From Galdieria sulphuraria (Eukaryota; Rhodophyta; Bangiophyceae; Galdieriales; Galdieriaceae): a DNA stretch of 64,000 nucleotides. The stretch is taken from positions 124,001 to 188,000 of the forward strand of contig NW_005178458.1 in assembly GCF_000341285.1 (NCBI RefSeq), in the 5' to 3' direction. This document shows positions 32,976 through 44,866 of the stretch, one piece after another. A model generated the notes under the pieces. The model saw only the letters and a program-made list of their open reading frames with translations, did no database searches and was not told the DNA's origin. Each line of letters begins with the position of its first letter. The stretch's first letter is position 1. The translations under genes and the position numbers were made by a program.

Positions 32976-35756
32976 TTATTGAATTTCCACAATTACCGGC
33001 AGGTGGTCACTTACACTACATGTTATGCAATCCAAACAAGGAGATTGTCTAAAGTTTGTATGTAGTGGTTGACAAGTATCTTCTCTACAAATTGTACAGT
33101 CGGAGAAACCCACAATATGGGCAGATTTTGCCTTCAATGTGCTATCCAGCCAAATCATGTCGATGCGTTTGTCCATTTCTAAATTGGTTGAAAGCAACGA
33201 CATCTCATTTTCATTGAATATATCAAAAAAGGAGTCATGGAACCCTATACGTCTCATAGAGACCAACCCGGTGTCATTTGTCATCATGTTAAAGTCTCCC
33301 ATTATGATTCGCAGTTGTTGACTTGTCAATTGTTCGCGCACCTTGAATAGTAAGAAATGAGAATACTTGAAGATTCAACACTTACCTGATTAGTGATTTG
33401 TTCCAGTTGATGTGCAATTTCTTCATGTGTACAGCAAGTATGCAGCACATACAACTTCACGCTTTTCCCATTCGATAACAATATTTCACCCTGAATAAAC
33501 ACATCATATGGACCACCCCCATCTAACTAATAACAACAAGGTAAGAGACCTTGAAAAGATGAAAGAGATGCATACAAAATTCGTTTGTAATCCAACCAAT
33601 GGATATTTCGATAACAACGCCAATCCTGCAACTGAGGAAAATATTGCCTTCGCACCAGCATAATAGTAACTGAGATTGGTTCTAGAAGAAAGCCAATCCA
33701 CAATATCTGCATTTCCTTTTGTCAAATCATAAGTGGCAGTTTCTTGCAGTCCCAAAATATCTGGATCTTCTGTCCGAATGATATCCAGTAGTCCTTCCCA
33801 ATTCATTTCCCCTCTTCGATCTATCAAGCAAGTGTCATCAAATATGTAAACCAGAAATAGTTCACTATTACCAAATCCCATTTGTATATTATACGTCATG
33901 ACACGTAACGGTGGATTCAACCCACTTGCCTCTAAGGAAACAATTTCAGGGTCTTGTGACTCCCTTAAATTAGAATCTACATTTCCCATATGCAATAGGA
34001 AAATAACATTCAATAATAAAAGGACAAATAACAAAACACTGGTTAGCAAAAGCTCCTTCGATTCGGATCGCAAAGTGCGAAGACGAGAACAAATCCATTT
34101 AGGATAAAAGAGGCACTGGATACTTCGCACAAGCAAAGGACTTAGAGATAATGACAACAAAAATAGATAATATCTCCAAAGAGAGCTTTTCTCAAACTAA
34201 TGAGAATATATTTCAGTTTTCCGATATCGAAAGAGACTGGAAGATCATTACCAAGCTCGTTACAATAAAAACACCACTATTAGAAAGAAATACAAGAGTA
34301 ACTGAATTTGCGATCGTGAATCCCAGTGCAAGACTACGAATGGATGGCTGCAGATAATAAAGTAGATATTCGGAGAGACTAATACTTGCAAAAAACACGG
34401 GAGCCAATACAAACATGAAAACAGCAAAGAAAAGTTGCATAATATGAAACTCTCGTTGTACGGAGTTGTCAGCATAATAACTTAGTGAAGGGAAGAGAAT
34501 AAAGAACCAGCTGCAGAGAAACAATGAAGCAACAACTAAACAACCAGAAAAGAAGACACGGGGATGTTTCAACACGAAGACAAGTCGAAATACGTAAGAC
34601 AAGATGGCAAAGATACTAAACATAATAAACATCATACAAGTCACAAATGCATAAAAACGAGGGTCATTGTGGACATCAAGGAAACGTGTTATAATGGCTG
34701 GTGAATCAAAAACTTGAACGGCAAAGAGAAGTGAACAGGATATTGCAATTCCATACCAACTAGATAACGTCCAGCGGCTTAGTGTCTTCCTAACTCTTTT
34801 CCAACTCCACAGTTTGCGCGCTGTGGCCTCTTCGCTAGATTGGTTAGTTCCGAGACTTATTTGTTGTTCTCCCATTCCCTCGTGTTCTGGTGGTTCCAAG
34901 TCCCATCTCTGTTCTACACCAAAATTAGCCACTTCCAGTGGATGTTGTGGAGAAGAAGGTGACAAGTTCTGTCCAAGGGTCGGCTGTTGTGCATCACTCG
35001 AAAACTCTTCCAAAACACGTGAATTTGTCTCTAATCTTCCTTGCTTCCTTTTTCGACTACGATCACCAAACAGGTAATCCAGAAACAACAAGATGACTCC
35101 AGCTCCTGCCAACACAGCTGCAAAAATCCTTTCCAAGTTACTATTGTGGGAAGAAGGAGGTACTATGCTGCCATCGAGAGTGCCTCCTATGGTACGAAAA
35201 GTTATAATTACGACCAACGCAATACTCAAAGCTCGCGAACAACAGAGTCTTGGATGTCTTTTCATCTTGAAAGTGGTCCAAGGCATCGTCGAAGCTGCCA
35301 TTCGACAAGGTAAATAAAGCCAAAAAGACAATATTCCTAGTGTATCAAATAAGAACCTTCCACTCTCTTCATTTAAAAAGGACGCTGCTGCTCGAAAGCT
35401 ACACAATGCCAAACCAGCAAAACTGTCAAGAAACTTGTAAGTTTTTTCCTTTTCCCAGCAAGGTATACTTACAGAGCTATGGCTGGTGCTCTAAGATGAA
35501 GTAACTTTGTACGAAAGGGAGCCACAACAATAAGAAAGGGACTGAGGTAAGTCAGGAAGGCAAAACCTTTCCTATGAGAATATCCCAAAGTTACAAGGTT
35601 GGTTCCATATATCTGCACTGACAAATCGGAAACTAGCTGTAAAAAGAATAGAACTAGTAAAGTAAAAGAATAGTTTACAGTCTTTTGAGGCTTAACCAGA
35701 AGAGTCGAAAGTATCTTCTTCTTTCTCATACTATGTTGTGACGATGGATGATACAT
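32976..35756 (-). CDS. PGAP2IP/Cwh43 C-terminal-type membrane protein with EEP domain
   Basis: This is an 843-residue protein in six exons: 35473-35756, 34252-35422, 33872-34196, 33576-33820, 33386-33526 and 32976-33341. Introns are 50, 55, 51, 49 and 44 nt and the sum is 844 codons. The N-terminal half has about ten membrane segments with a Ser/Pro/Glu-rich loop between. The C-terminal 280 residues are an endonuclease/exonuclease/phosphatase fold: '[10 protein letters not shown]', 'DILGLQET' (metal-binding Glu), '[11 protein letters not shown]', 'IIMGDFNMM' (Asp/Asn) and '[12 protein letters not shown]' (Asp-His). This layout matches PGAP2-interacting protein and the C-terminal half of yeast Cwh43, which remodels the lipid part of GPI anchors. 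No PGAP2-like N-terminal half is fused here. Confidence 0.83.
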
Positions 35757-35967
35757 TCTGAGTCAGGCTGCCCTGCAAAAGAGACAGATGAAATTTTTAT
35801 TTTCTTCCGATCGAATGTTAACTCCAACAAATTGATCATTGTCGTCTCTACAAAGAACTTGTAAACTGAGACTCATATATCTTCTTTGGAATAAGACTGG
35901 AAGAAATTGGAAATTGGTTCGTTGGAAGTTTCTGCAACTTGAAATAAAAGGTGCATAGAGACATTTT

Positions 35968-36405
35968 TTATGGACTAAAATAGTATTCCTTAAGATATTC
36001 ATATAGATAGAATAAAAACAATATAAACACAAACACGAGACCGATGAGGAACCCTGTTTCACTCGACCAAACGTTTAAAACACGTTTTGTATTTTTCTCT
36101 TCTATGTTACCACCACGTACTCCACCGCTTCGAGTTGCTCGGAACCGAAATACGTCGGATCCATCTTTCTCATCTTTTTCACTCGAAGAGTCGTTTTGAT
36201 CTCCACTCTGTCCCTTGAGTAGAAAGAACAACGCACCCTGAGTTGCTTGTCGTCTATTTCGAACCCAACTGTAATTTTCTCTCAAGGAAACTCTTTTCAA
36301 CTTTACTAGACAAATTTTACTACGTTGCAGTAAATGAGGACAAACGAAACCTGTTGCAACTCTACAATAAGACGACTCACTTGAAAGGTCAATCATCCTT
36401 ATCAT
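35968..36405 (-). CDS. Small tail-anchored membrane protein, unrecognised
   Basis: A 145-residue single frame. The first 60 residues are basic with Cys, Ser and Arg ('VATGFVCPHLLQRSK'). A charged Ser/Asp/Lys segment follows, then 'FRFRATRSGGVRGGN', and a single strong C-terminal membrane helix ('FLIGLVFVFILFLFYLYEYL'). It may be an organelle protein with a transit peptide and a membrane anchor. I recognise no family. The start could also be the Met at 36396. Confidence 0.5.
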   Translation of the reverse strand: MIRMIDLSSESSYCRVATGFVCPHLLQRSKICLVKLKRVSLRENYSWVRNRRQATQGALFFLLKGQSGDQNDSSSEKDEKDGSDVFRFRATRSGGVRGGNIEEKNTKRVLNVWSSETGFLIGLVFVFILFLFYLYEYLKEYYFSP

Positions 36406-36734
36406 TTCTCACCATCCATCCGGAGGTTACGTTGGATCACAAGAAATTTCATCTATTTCCATTTTATCATACCAAAAGTCAACAATAGAATGAGTAATAT
36501 TGAAAATATCTGCCATTTTTAAAACAACATCAATTCATTCTACAGTCTTTGTTTATCAATTGCAACATATCCTACTTGAAAGATAATCAAATGGAGTAGT
36601 CATCAATTCTTTTCAACTCAACTTGGAACTTTTTGGGAAAAGAATATTGAATATTGCATATCACTTAATTCAAAGTATTCATTCTCATGCATTTATTTTG
36701 AAATTCATTTTCTTCTAAAACATTTGCAACGTTC

Positions 36735-37043
36735 TTACCCTCGAAGGGATATTGCAAAACCAGCTAAACTAGACTTGCTATCCATATCGATTATCGACTG
36801 AAACTTTGAATGATAGATGGTTTTGCATGTATTATCAACTCTCGCAAGTTGACAAAATTCTTTAGCCTCATTCGATAGTATTGAACATTGAGCCTTTAAA
36901 GAAATTATCTGAGATAGTCTAAGTACATCAAGATCAACTAGAATACCCCAATATATGTGAAACAAAGCAGCAAGATTCATTGTAACTATTACGCACAAAA
37001 CATTATTCCTGAGAAAACAAAAGTTACTCAGACCCATAAACAT
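36735..37043 (-). CDS. Uncertain ORF, two hydrophobic segments plus helical tail
   Basis: A 102-residue frame from an ATG at 37043. It has hydrophobic N-terminal segments ('NNVLCVIVTMNLAALFHIYW') and then a helical region with 'LKAQCSILSNEAKEFCQLA'. The order (membrane helix, then a coiled-coil-like stretch with E-F-x-x-x-A-R) recalls the start of Get1/WRB, the ER receptor for tail-anchored proteins, but no second half of Get1 is visible downstream. A GTAAGA near its end could be a splice donor. Treat as a candidate only. Confidence 0.25.
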   Translation of the reverse strand: MFMGLSNFCFLRNNVLCVIVTMNLAALFHIYWGILVDLDVLRLSQIISLKAQCSILSNEAKEFCQLARVDNTCKTIYHSKFQSIIDMDSKSSLAGFAISLRG

Positions 37044-37900
37044 CACCCTATTCTCTGATAGTAAAGGAGGTTGAAGCTACAAATTTGTATCTTATTGCCA
37101 TCGTAGAACAGCAGAATTTGAAAGCAATCTAACGGTACTATGGGAAATACGATTCAAAAATTTGTCTGTCTACAAATCTGCAAGTCTCCTAAAATATATA
37201 TAGATGGATAGGTCAACCTTTGATCAAAGCTCAACTGATTTAGGTTGGAGACAACAAATGATCAGCGAGTAGCAAGAAATTAAGGGTGGAATAGTTTAGC
37301 CCCTCTCCCGTTCCCACTAACTTTATAGACTAGATTAAGCTAAAAAACTCGCTTGTTGACAAAGGCAAATAACAGATTCTCACAAAATTCACAGGAAAGT
37401 GGAATCCCGAACCGTTTAGAAAGATTAAGACTGTTTCACCCGAAAATGACTTGGCACTTTCACATGTACAAACTCTAGTTGTATTGATCACGTGTTCAAC
37501 ATAATGGTTCTCTATGTTCTTCTATGTCGACAAATTCAAGTTATTGTAATTTGCTTTGCAAGAGACCAATGAAGCTTCAAGAGGACAAGCTTTCCATGGA
37601 CTTTGGCAACTCTCAAATGTCGACTAGTGTAAAACGAAACTTCTTCTTGAAATTGTAAAAAGAATATGGCAAGCCTTCTATTGAACAATGGAGTTTAAAA
37701 CAAGATTCACCTCCAAAGAACTATAAGATTGTAACATTGAATATAATACAGCTCCCGATAATTCTAATCCTTTCAGAGGGAAATCAATATTAGTTTTCTG
37801 TTACAACAAATATCCAAATGATTCCGTTAAAGACCATGTCCCATAGATGTCCCGCTCGTCCAGTGGTTTCAGCCATTGAAGAATTTCGTTCCGTTTGTTC

Positions 37901-37910
37901 ATATATAAAG
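37901..37910 (+). promoter_or_regulatory. TATA-like box upstream of MFS transporter
   Basis: ATATATAAAG lies 20 nt before the transporter ATG at 37930. If functional it would imply a very short or leaderless 5' end, so it may be chance in AT-rich DNA. Confidence 0.25.
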
Positions 37911-37929
37911 TTAGGAATCGCTCGATCTT

Positions 37930-39845
37930 ATGGAGACTTCCACAACTTCACAAGAAACAGATATTCCGGATTCTAATAGGATAGCTCCCTTATCAGAAGA
38001 GGATAAGGATGCAATACGCTTCAATGCTTTTGGAACTTCAGCTGGTTTCTTCGTGAATGGATATATGTACAATATCAATAGTGTACTGCTCACTATGTTC
38101 ACAGATATATTTCCTAGTGTGGGACAAGATGTCGTTGTTCAAACTGCAGTAGGTGTCTCTATGTTGTATGGAGTGATGTTCGGTTTACTAGTATTCGGTG
38201 TCATTGCTGATCATTTTGGAAGGAAAAAAGGTCTGATTATGTGCTCTTGTTTAGTGCTCCTCGGAAACCTACTTGGAGTCGCAATGAATGGCACAAGTCA
38301 TGTCGGTACTATTTGGATGATGTGTATTGCTCAAGGAGTTGCTGGCCTTGGAATGGGTGGCGAATACACTTGCAATATTCCCAATACAATGGAAGATAGT
38401 GAACAGGTGAATCCAGTTACCCGAGGAAGAAGAGTTGCGATGCTTTCTCTTTGCTTAGAACGTACTGGAAATTTTGCTCCTCTTCTAGTTCAACTTTTAC
38501 TGGTTGGTGTTGCTTGTCGCAATGCATATCTTGGAACTGCATCCAATTGTAATTGGAATGTTGTTGCTCGACTTTCGTTTGGCATTGTTACTATTCCTGT
38601 CATTATAGTTCTTATATTTAGGACCAGAATGAAGGACTCCGTGATGTTTAAGAAAGATCAACTGCGAAGAGGAAGAAGATACGATGGGCTCGATCTCTTT
38701 GTTATTCTTCGACATTTCATGCCTAAAACGATTGGAGTAGTTACTTTATATTTCTTAGTTGATTGGATAAACTACAGTCAGGGGACATTTGGTAATCTTA
38801 TATTGCAACATGTGATCGGAGTTTCCCTTTTTAAAAGCATTTGGCTTGTTCTTGTGGAAGGTGTTGCATGGATCATATGGACTGCATTTATTGCAGCTTT
38901 TATTGTAGACAAGCTGGGAAGACGTAAAACGGGCATGTTTGGATGGCTTTGGCTTGGTAGTACTCAACTAATAAATACTGGCTTTTTCTATCAGTTTAAA
39001 GCAAAGCCCATTGCATGGATCATATGGAGCACATTTGTTGCTGGGTAAGTAGAACATTTCCATCTTCTAGTTGCTCACATGATGGCTGGCTCAGATTTCA
39101 GAATTTTGTATACATTTGTGCCTATCTAGTGCCAGCAGAGGCTTTTCCTACTCGTATTCGAGCTACCATGTATGGAATATCGGTTTCTCTTGGAGTGATG
39201 GGTGCTATAGTTGGAACAACTACTTTTCCTTCTATTTGGTTGCGTTGGTCAGGAGGCATAGAACAGACCAATTCGGGTCTCAGAAAGACAATGTGGTTTT
39301 ATGCTGGAATGGAATTTCTAGGATTGTTTTTATGTATGCTATTTGTACCCGAATATTCACATCGATCATTAGCAGGAGAGGATACTCGCTTTGTTGAATT
39401 GAGAAGAAGACATTGTGCACGTTTTGCTACAAAATGGGGTGTGACTCAACAGGATTTGGAGTGCGAAGACTTGAGAAACTACACCCTAAAGGGTTTGGTT
39501 CAGAAGCTTCTTTTTAACGCAAATTTTTTGGACTATCGTCGTCTCTACATGGCTTCTCTTTGTCGCTCGGAAAAGATTCTTCTTAAAACACAAATGGAAT
39601 ATATTGCAAATTTGCCCATTGATTACAAGGACTTGACGTTATTTTCATCACTGTGGTCAAAATACAAGATGGGTAAGATTGGATATCAACAATTTGTAAA
39701 GAATTCAGAAGAAATGGGATATTACGATATTGTTAAAGAAATGGAGATGTTTTACAGTGAGAAGAAGAAAGATGATAATGGTTTGATCCTTGATGAACAC
39801 GTCTTGTTGCCTGACCATTTGGATGATTCTGAAAACAACAAGTAA
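37930..39845 (+). CDS. MFS transporter, phosphate:H+ symporter-like
   Basis: This is a 621-residue transporter in two exons, 37930-39044 and 39095-39845, with a 50-nt intron and 622 codons. It has 12 likely membrane segments. The loop 2-3 motif 'GVIADHFGRKKG' and the repeat 'FIVDKLGRRKTG' in the second half are MFS signatures. The layout 'FGTSAGFFVNGYMYNINSVLLT' (shortened: 'GFFVNGYMYNINSVLL') and the 'EAFPTRIRATMYGISV' block fit the PHS/sugar-porter branch that includes fungal Pho84. A long hydrophilic C-terminal tail of about 150 residues (charged, with 'DYKDLTLFSSLWSKY') is unusual and may be regulatory. The substrate is not certain; phosphate or an organic anion are both possible. Confidence 0.72.
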
Positions 39846-40595
39846 AGTTTGTGTACAACTATAATAGATAGTTGTGTCGTGATGAATAAAAGAGAGTTAA
39901 GATGGTCAACGTTATTGCGACATTGCGGAGATATCATCACTCTGTACAGCAGCCTGATCTGAAAAAAGCTGAACCATGTCAAACACACAAATATTCTCAA
40001 TAGACTTAGTGTATTATACATAGCCTTGTGAAACTTAAATTCCAATCCCTACAAAAAGATGCTGTATATCTTGTATTGACTTGGCCATAACTATGTCACA
40101 AGTGAACTTCTCTATGAGTCAATGATAAAACAATAGAATAGTTAGTTTTTTCTCATTGACCTTACAAACTCTTCAGTAAGATTTGTGTTCCACTTTATTA
40201 TTCATTGTTCACATCCCATCATAGAAATAATGATTACAGTCTCATTCATTTGATGAATATCAACAGAGTCAACGAGCCATATCCTACGAAAAAGAGTAGA
40301 TACAAAGTTATACAGTAAAAGGAAACACAAACTCTACCACTATTAGAACACCAATAAAAATTTTTTGGGAGAAACCAACTTAGAAGAATCCATATAAGCC
40401 CAGTTGAAAAAGCATTATCCTACTTTAATTTGTTCTTTTTTGTAACAAATTGCAAGTTTCGGCGGCTGTTGAGCATTCTTTTGTTGGAACCTAACATATC
40501 TCTTTTTATTTTGCTTTGAAAGGTATATATCACTTATTATTTTCTTGACAAAGAAGTATGAAGTGAAACAGATATTTAAGTTGATAGGGTGGAAG
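39846..40595. promoter_or_regulatory. Spacer upstream of aconitase
   Basis: A 750-nt AT-rich gap between two plus-strand genes. It should hold the transporter 3' end and the aconitase promoter. No convincing gene on either strand. Confidence 0.4.
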
Positions 40596-43250
40596 ATGTT
40601 GTCATTCAACCTGGGAGTGACCAGCTTGCGCTCTCGCTTGAAAAAGTTTGACAGTTCAAGCGCACAAATCCAATACATGTATTCTTTAGGTTGGACTCGA
40701 GTTGTGAAAGAATTCAGACTTGCTAGTGGATTCAAAACAAGTGCGTCTCTTCGCAGTGAATCTGAAGAAACAGTTCCGCTTTCTCGCTTTGAAACAAACA
40801 GACCCTTGAATCCGATCTATGAATCCTTAGAAAAGAAAGTTAAAATAGCGCGCGAAGCACAAGGGAGGCCTTTGACTTTGGCAGAGAAGATCCTTTACGG
40901 TCACTTGGTAGATCCCGCGCAAAAGGTAGTTCCAGGGGAGTCTTACCTCAAGGTTTCGCCAGATAGAGTTGCCATGCAGGATGCAACAGCACAAATGGCT
41001 ACACTTCAATTCATATCGGCAGGTCTTCCACGTACTGCTGTTCCAACCACTATTCACTGTGATCATTTGATAACTGCAGAGAATGGAGCCTCCAAAGATC
41101 TCGAACAAGCAAACATAACTAACAAGGAAGTGTTTGACTTTTTATCTAGTGCAGCCAAAAAGTTTGGCATGGGATTTTGGAAACCCGGTAGTGGAATTAT
41201 TCACCAAATTGTTCTCGAAAATTATGCTTTTCCTGGTGGTTTAATGATAGGAACAGACTCACATACACCAAATGCTGGAGGACTCGGTATGGTTGCTGTT
41301 GGAGTTGGAGGTGCAGATGCTGTAGATGTTATGGCCGGTCTTGCTTGGGAAATCAAAGCTCCAAGAATATATGGTGTCCATCTAACTGGAAAATTCCACG
41401 ATTGGGGTTCCCCGAAAGATGTGATTTGTAAAGTCGCAGAGATATTGACTGTCAAGGGTGGTACAGGAGCTATTATAGAATACTTTGGACCGGGAGTTGA
41501 GTCGTTGTCTTGTACTGGTATGGCAACTATTTGCAATATGGGTGCAGAAATTGGTGCAACCACTTCATTGTTTCGTTACAATGAGCGCATGAATCGTTAC
41601 TTGAAAGCAACTGGTCGTGAAGGTATAGCTAATCTGGCAAAGAAATATAGTGCTTTGTTGCAACCGGATGAAGGCTGTAACTATCACAAAGTAATCGAAA
41701 TCGACTTGGACAAATTAGAGCCGATGATAAACGGTCCTTTCTCACCTGATCTTGGTCACACAGTGTCAAGAATCCGCGATGACGCCAAGGTGAGTAGAGT
41801 TGATATCTTTTATCATTTCCAAACTGAAACATGTTTAGAATGCTGGATATCCAATGAAGCTTTCTGCTGGTTTGGTGGGTTCCTGCACCAACTCTTCCTA
41901 TGAAGATTTAACCCGTGTCGCTTCCATTTGCAAACAAGCTTTAGATAAGGGTGTTAAAATGAAGACTATTTTTACTATTAATCCGGGTTCGGAACAAATT
42001 CGTGCCACTATTGAACGTCATTTGGATGATATTCGACAAGTTTTCTGTCAACCTAAACTATTATTGTAGGGACGGTTTGTTAGAAATTTTCGAAGCAGTT
42101 GGGGCAGTAGTGCTAGCTAATGCTTGTGGACCTTGTATTGGACAATGGAATCGTAAAGATGTGAAGAAAGGAGAACCTAATTCCATCTTTACCTCCTTTA
42201 ACCGTAATTTTGCAATGCGAAACGATGGGAATCCAAAGACACATGCATTTGTAACTTCACCAGAACTAGTCACTGCCTTTGCCTTGGCCGGAACTTTAGA
42301 TTTCGATCCTCAGAAGGATAAGATAAAAGGACCTAATGGAGTAGAGTTTCAATTAGAACCACCAAATGGTCAAGAACTACCTGAAAAAGGTTTCTTGACT
42401 GGTAAAGATACATTTCAACCTCCACAAGATAATCCAGAAGCAGTGGAGCTAAAGGTGTCCCCCACATCAGAAAGACTTCAGTTACTTGACCCATTTTCAG
42501 CATGGGATGGAAAAGACTTTACAGATATGCCCATCTTGATTAAAGTGAAAGGAAAATGTACTACAGATCATATCTCTATGGCAGGACCTTGGCTCAAATA
42601 CAGGGGACATTTGGATAATATTTCCAACAATATGTTTATCGGTGCCATCAATGCTGAAAATGGCAAGGTGAGTTTACATTATTGTATTCGAAAGGACAAT
42701 TTTTGTTGAATGGTTGAAAGGCCAATAATGTGAAAAATCAGTTGACGGGTCAATATGGCCCAGTTCCTGATACTGCTCGTGCCTATAAAGCTGCTGGTAT
42801 GCCATGGATTGTTATTGGAGACGAAAATTATGGCGAAGGTACTTTAGTTGGATTGTTTGAGGGTGCTATTTTGTTGAGTTATTATTTTTAGGTTCGAGTC
42901 GAGAACATGCAGCATTGGAACCTCGTCATTTAGGAGGAGTTGCTATTTTGGTTCGCTCTTTTGCAAGTATCCACGAAACGAATCTAAAGAAGCAGGGTCT
43001 TCTTCCTTTAACTTTTGCTAATCCTGGTGACTATGATCGCATAAGTCCGGACGATCGCATTTCTATTTTGGGCTTGAAAGATTTGAAACCAGGAAGTCCA
43101 CTTACAGTTCGAGTGAAGAAACAAAATGGTGAGACATTTGACATTCAAGTGAATCATTCATTTAGTGAAGAACAATTTGAATGGTTCAAGCATGGTTCAG
43201 CTTTGAACAAGATTAAAGAGGACTTGAAAGCGGGTCGAAAACAAATGTAA
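40596..43250 (+). CDS. Mitochondrial aconitate hydratase (aconitase)
   Basis: This is a TCA-cycle Fe-S enzyme of about 815 residues. Exons are 40596-41789, 41839-42016, about 42070-42667, 42721-42838 and 42892-43250. The presequence ('[18 protein letters not shown]') suits mitochondria. Fe-S ligands are in '[11 protein letters not shown]' and '[10 protein letters not shown]'. Other motifs: '[15 protein letters not shown]', '[16 protein letters not shown]' and '[13 protein letters not shown]'. The second junction does not close. Conservation demands Arg-Asp-Gly right after 'SEQIRATIE' (two active-site arginines). The only nearby GT (42017) and AG (42069) leave the frame one base short. A 67-nt alternative (42017-42083) keeps frame but deletes the Arg. 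A one-base assembly error or a non-canonical donor is likely. Confidence 0.93.
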
Positions 43251-43825
43251 AGAATGAAGTATTCTTGTGGAAGGAATTATTGTTTTTTGTTTCGTGTTTC
43301 AAGCGTAAAAATGAAGAATATTTTCTGGATACAAAAGGAACTTGCTCTTGTGATCATCATGTATGTTTTTTTTAAATCACGTCAAATAGAAAAGGGAACA
43401 CAAAGAAGATGACAGAGTCGAAAGAATCCCTCCACTTCTTCTTAGCGGGAAGATCGGCCTTCCTCTCCTCCCTCGTTCCCTCTTTCTGGGCATTTACGCA
43501 CCCTCATCTAAAGAAAATCCTGGACTTGGAAACATTCCAATCTCCATCTTCGATTGCTTCTTGTTTCCTCGGCCCCCTGTCAAAGACATTTCCTTGATTG
43601 GTTTCCTTTCGTTTGACACTTGTATGGTATTCAAGAATAGTGCTATGCACAGGTTATTTTGAAATTGCTGTTTTATTAGTGTGTCTATTCTATTAGGGCT
43701 ATAAAAACACTTACCGGTATTCTGAAGACGAGCTTCGAGACAAAGAGTGTTAAGCTTGTGTGTCGACAAAATATAGTGAAAGAGCTTCTTCTTCGCAAAT
43801 ATACAATTCGTGTCTTTATCGTGTA
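43251..43825. other. Spacer between aconitase and MYB-related gene
   Basis: A 575-nt gap. A minus-strand frame starting 'MSLTGGRGNKKQSKMEIGMF' (ATG near 43593) is open for 31 codons and looks somewhat protein-like, but I could not find a convincing continuation. No other gene is seen. Confidence 0.35.
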
Positions 43826-44860
43826 ATGGATACAAAACAACTCGACTCTTCACTAGGTAGAACACAAGTAGATGAAACTACAGAAGAGAAGCATACTGGA
43901 ACAGACTTGACGCCACATGTAACAAAAACTTTGGTGAAAAACGAAGACACGGCCTCTTCTACACAAAGAGAAGAAATAAAAGGAATGGTTTCAATCCAGC
44001 AGTCGATTTCATCGGAGACAGGTCAAACCTCCAATACCCAATGTGAAAAGCGACGAAGACTAAGCAACCATACCAATTGTGCAGCAGCACAAATAGAGTC
44101 ATTGCATGAGCAATTACTTAAGCTACAAAGTCACGCACTTCACTTGGAGAGTGAGCTTTCCAAAGCAAGGACAGAAATGGATAGACTCCGAGCAGGAGCA
44201 GCAGCAGCAGCAGCAGCTCATGCAAAGGGACGTTGTTCTTGTCAGAGACTGGGTGGATTGAATGGTGAGTTGATGTATTGTTCACATTGTAATGAAATGT
44301 TGGATGGATGCCCGAAATGTGTGTTTGGACCTACGGTTACTGGTCAACAACATTCATTTGACACTCCAGATGCAAATAATGATGATAGCATGTTTCATTC
44401 GGATTGGGAAGAAAATAAGGAAAAAAGGAAAAAATCCAAAACTACAACGGACAAGGGAGGACAATCAAGATATTGGTCACCGGAAGAACATAAACTGTTT
44501 CTAGAAGCTCTTTCGGAATTTGGTCACAGAGATTTGCGAGCTATCTCTACTTATGTTGGGACGAGATCGATGGTGCAATGTAGAACTCATTTACAGAAAT
44601 ACTTTATGAAGTTGGCGAGGGAAGCAAAAAGAAGTACTTCGCAACAACATTTGCAGTCTGGTGTTAGCTCATTGTCTGCCTATTCTATTTCTCCCCTAAC
44701 TCAGGAGAGCACTGCCAGCAGTCCTTTGGCTTATCCATCTGAAGAGAACAGAAAGAGAAATGAGAAAACCGTTCCTGATCTATGTGGTGTGCATTTATTA
44801 TCTGTTGTGGCAAATGAAACGCACGCTTCACTGGAAGATAAGTTAGGAAATGAAAAGTGA
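43826..44860 (+). CDS. MYB-related (SHAQKYF-like) transcription factor
   Basis: This is a 344-residue intron-free gene with the start at the ATG at 43826. A single MYB repeat lies near residues 213-265: 'YWSPEEHKLFLEALSEFGH', then 'DLRAISTYVGTRSMVQCRTH' and 'LQKYF'. This is the single-repeat MYB class of plants whose third helix ends SHAQKYF; here it reads T-H-L-Q-K-Y-F. N-terminal to it are a coiled-coil segment ('IESLHEQLLKLQSHALHLES'), an eight-residue Ala run coded mainly by GCA repeats (44198-44215) and a Cys cluster ('CSCQRL' and 'MYCSHCNEMLDGCPKC') that could bind zinc. The combination suggests a dimeric DNA-binding regulator. Its targets are unknown. Confidence 0.82.
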   Translation: MDTKQLDSSLGRTQVDETTEEKHTGTDLTPHVTKTLVKNEDTASSTQREEIKGMVSIQQSISSETGQTSNTQCEKRRRLSNHTNCAAAQIESLHEQLLKLQSHALHLESELSKARTEMDRLRAGAAAAAAAHAKGRCSCQRLGGLNGELMYCSHCNEMLDGCPKCVFGPTVTGQQHSFDTPDANNDDSMFHSDWEENKEKRKKSKTTTDKGGQSRYWSPEEHKLFLEALSEFGHRDLRAISTYVGTRSMVQCRTHLQKYFMKLAREAKRSTSQQHLQSGVSSLSAYSISPLTQESTASSPLAYPSEENRKRNEKTVPDLCGVHLLSVVANETHASLEDKLGNEK

Positions 44861-44866
44861 CAATAA

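Larger units (their letters stand above)
36406..37929. other. 1.5 kb upstream spacer with one uncertain ORF
   Basis: This gap lies between two divergent genes. Apart from the uncertain minus-strand frame at 36735-37043, I see no coding sequence. The right end holds a TATA-like ATATATAAAG at 37901 just before the transporter start. The sequence is AT-rich with no clear repeats. Confidence 0.45.
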
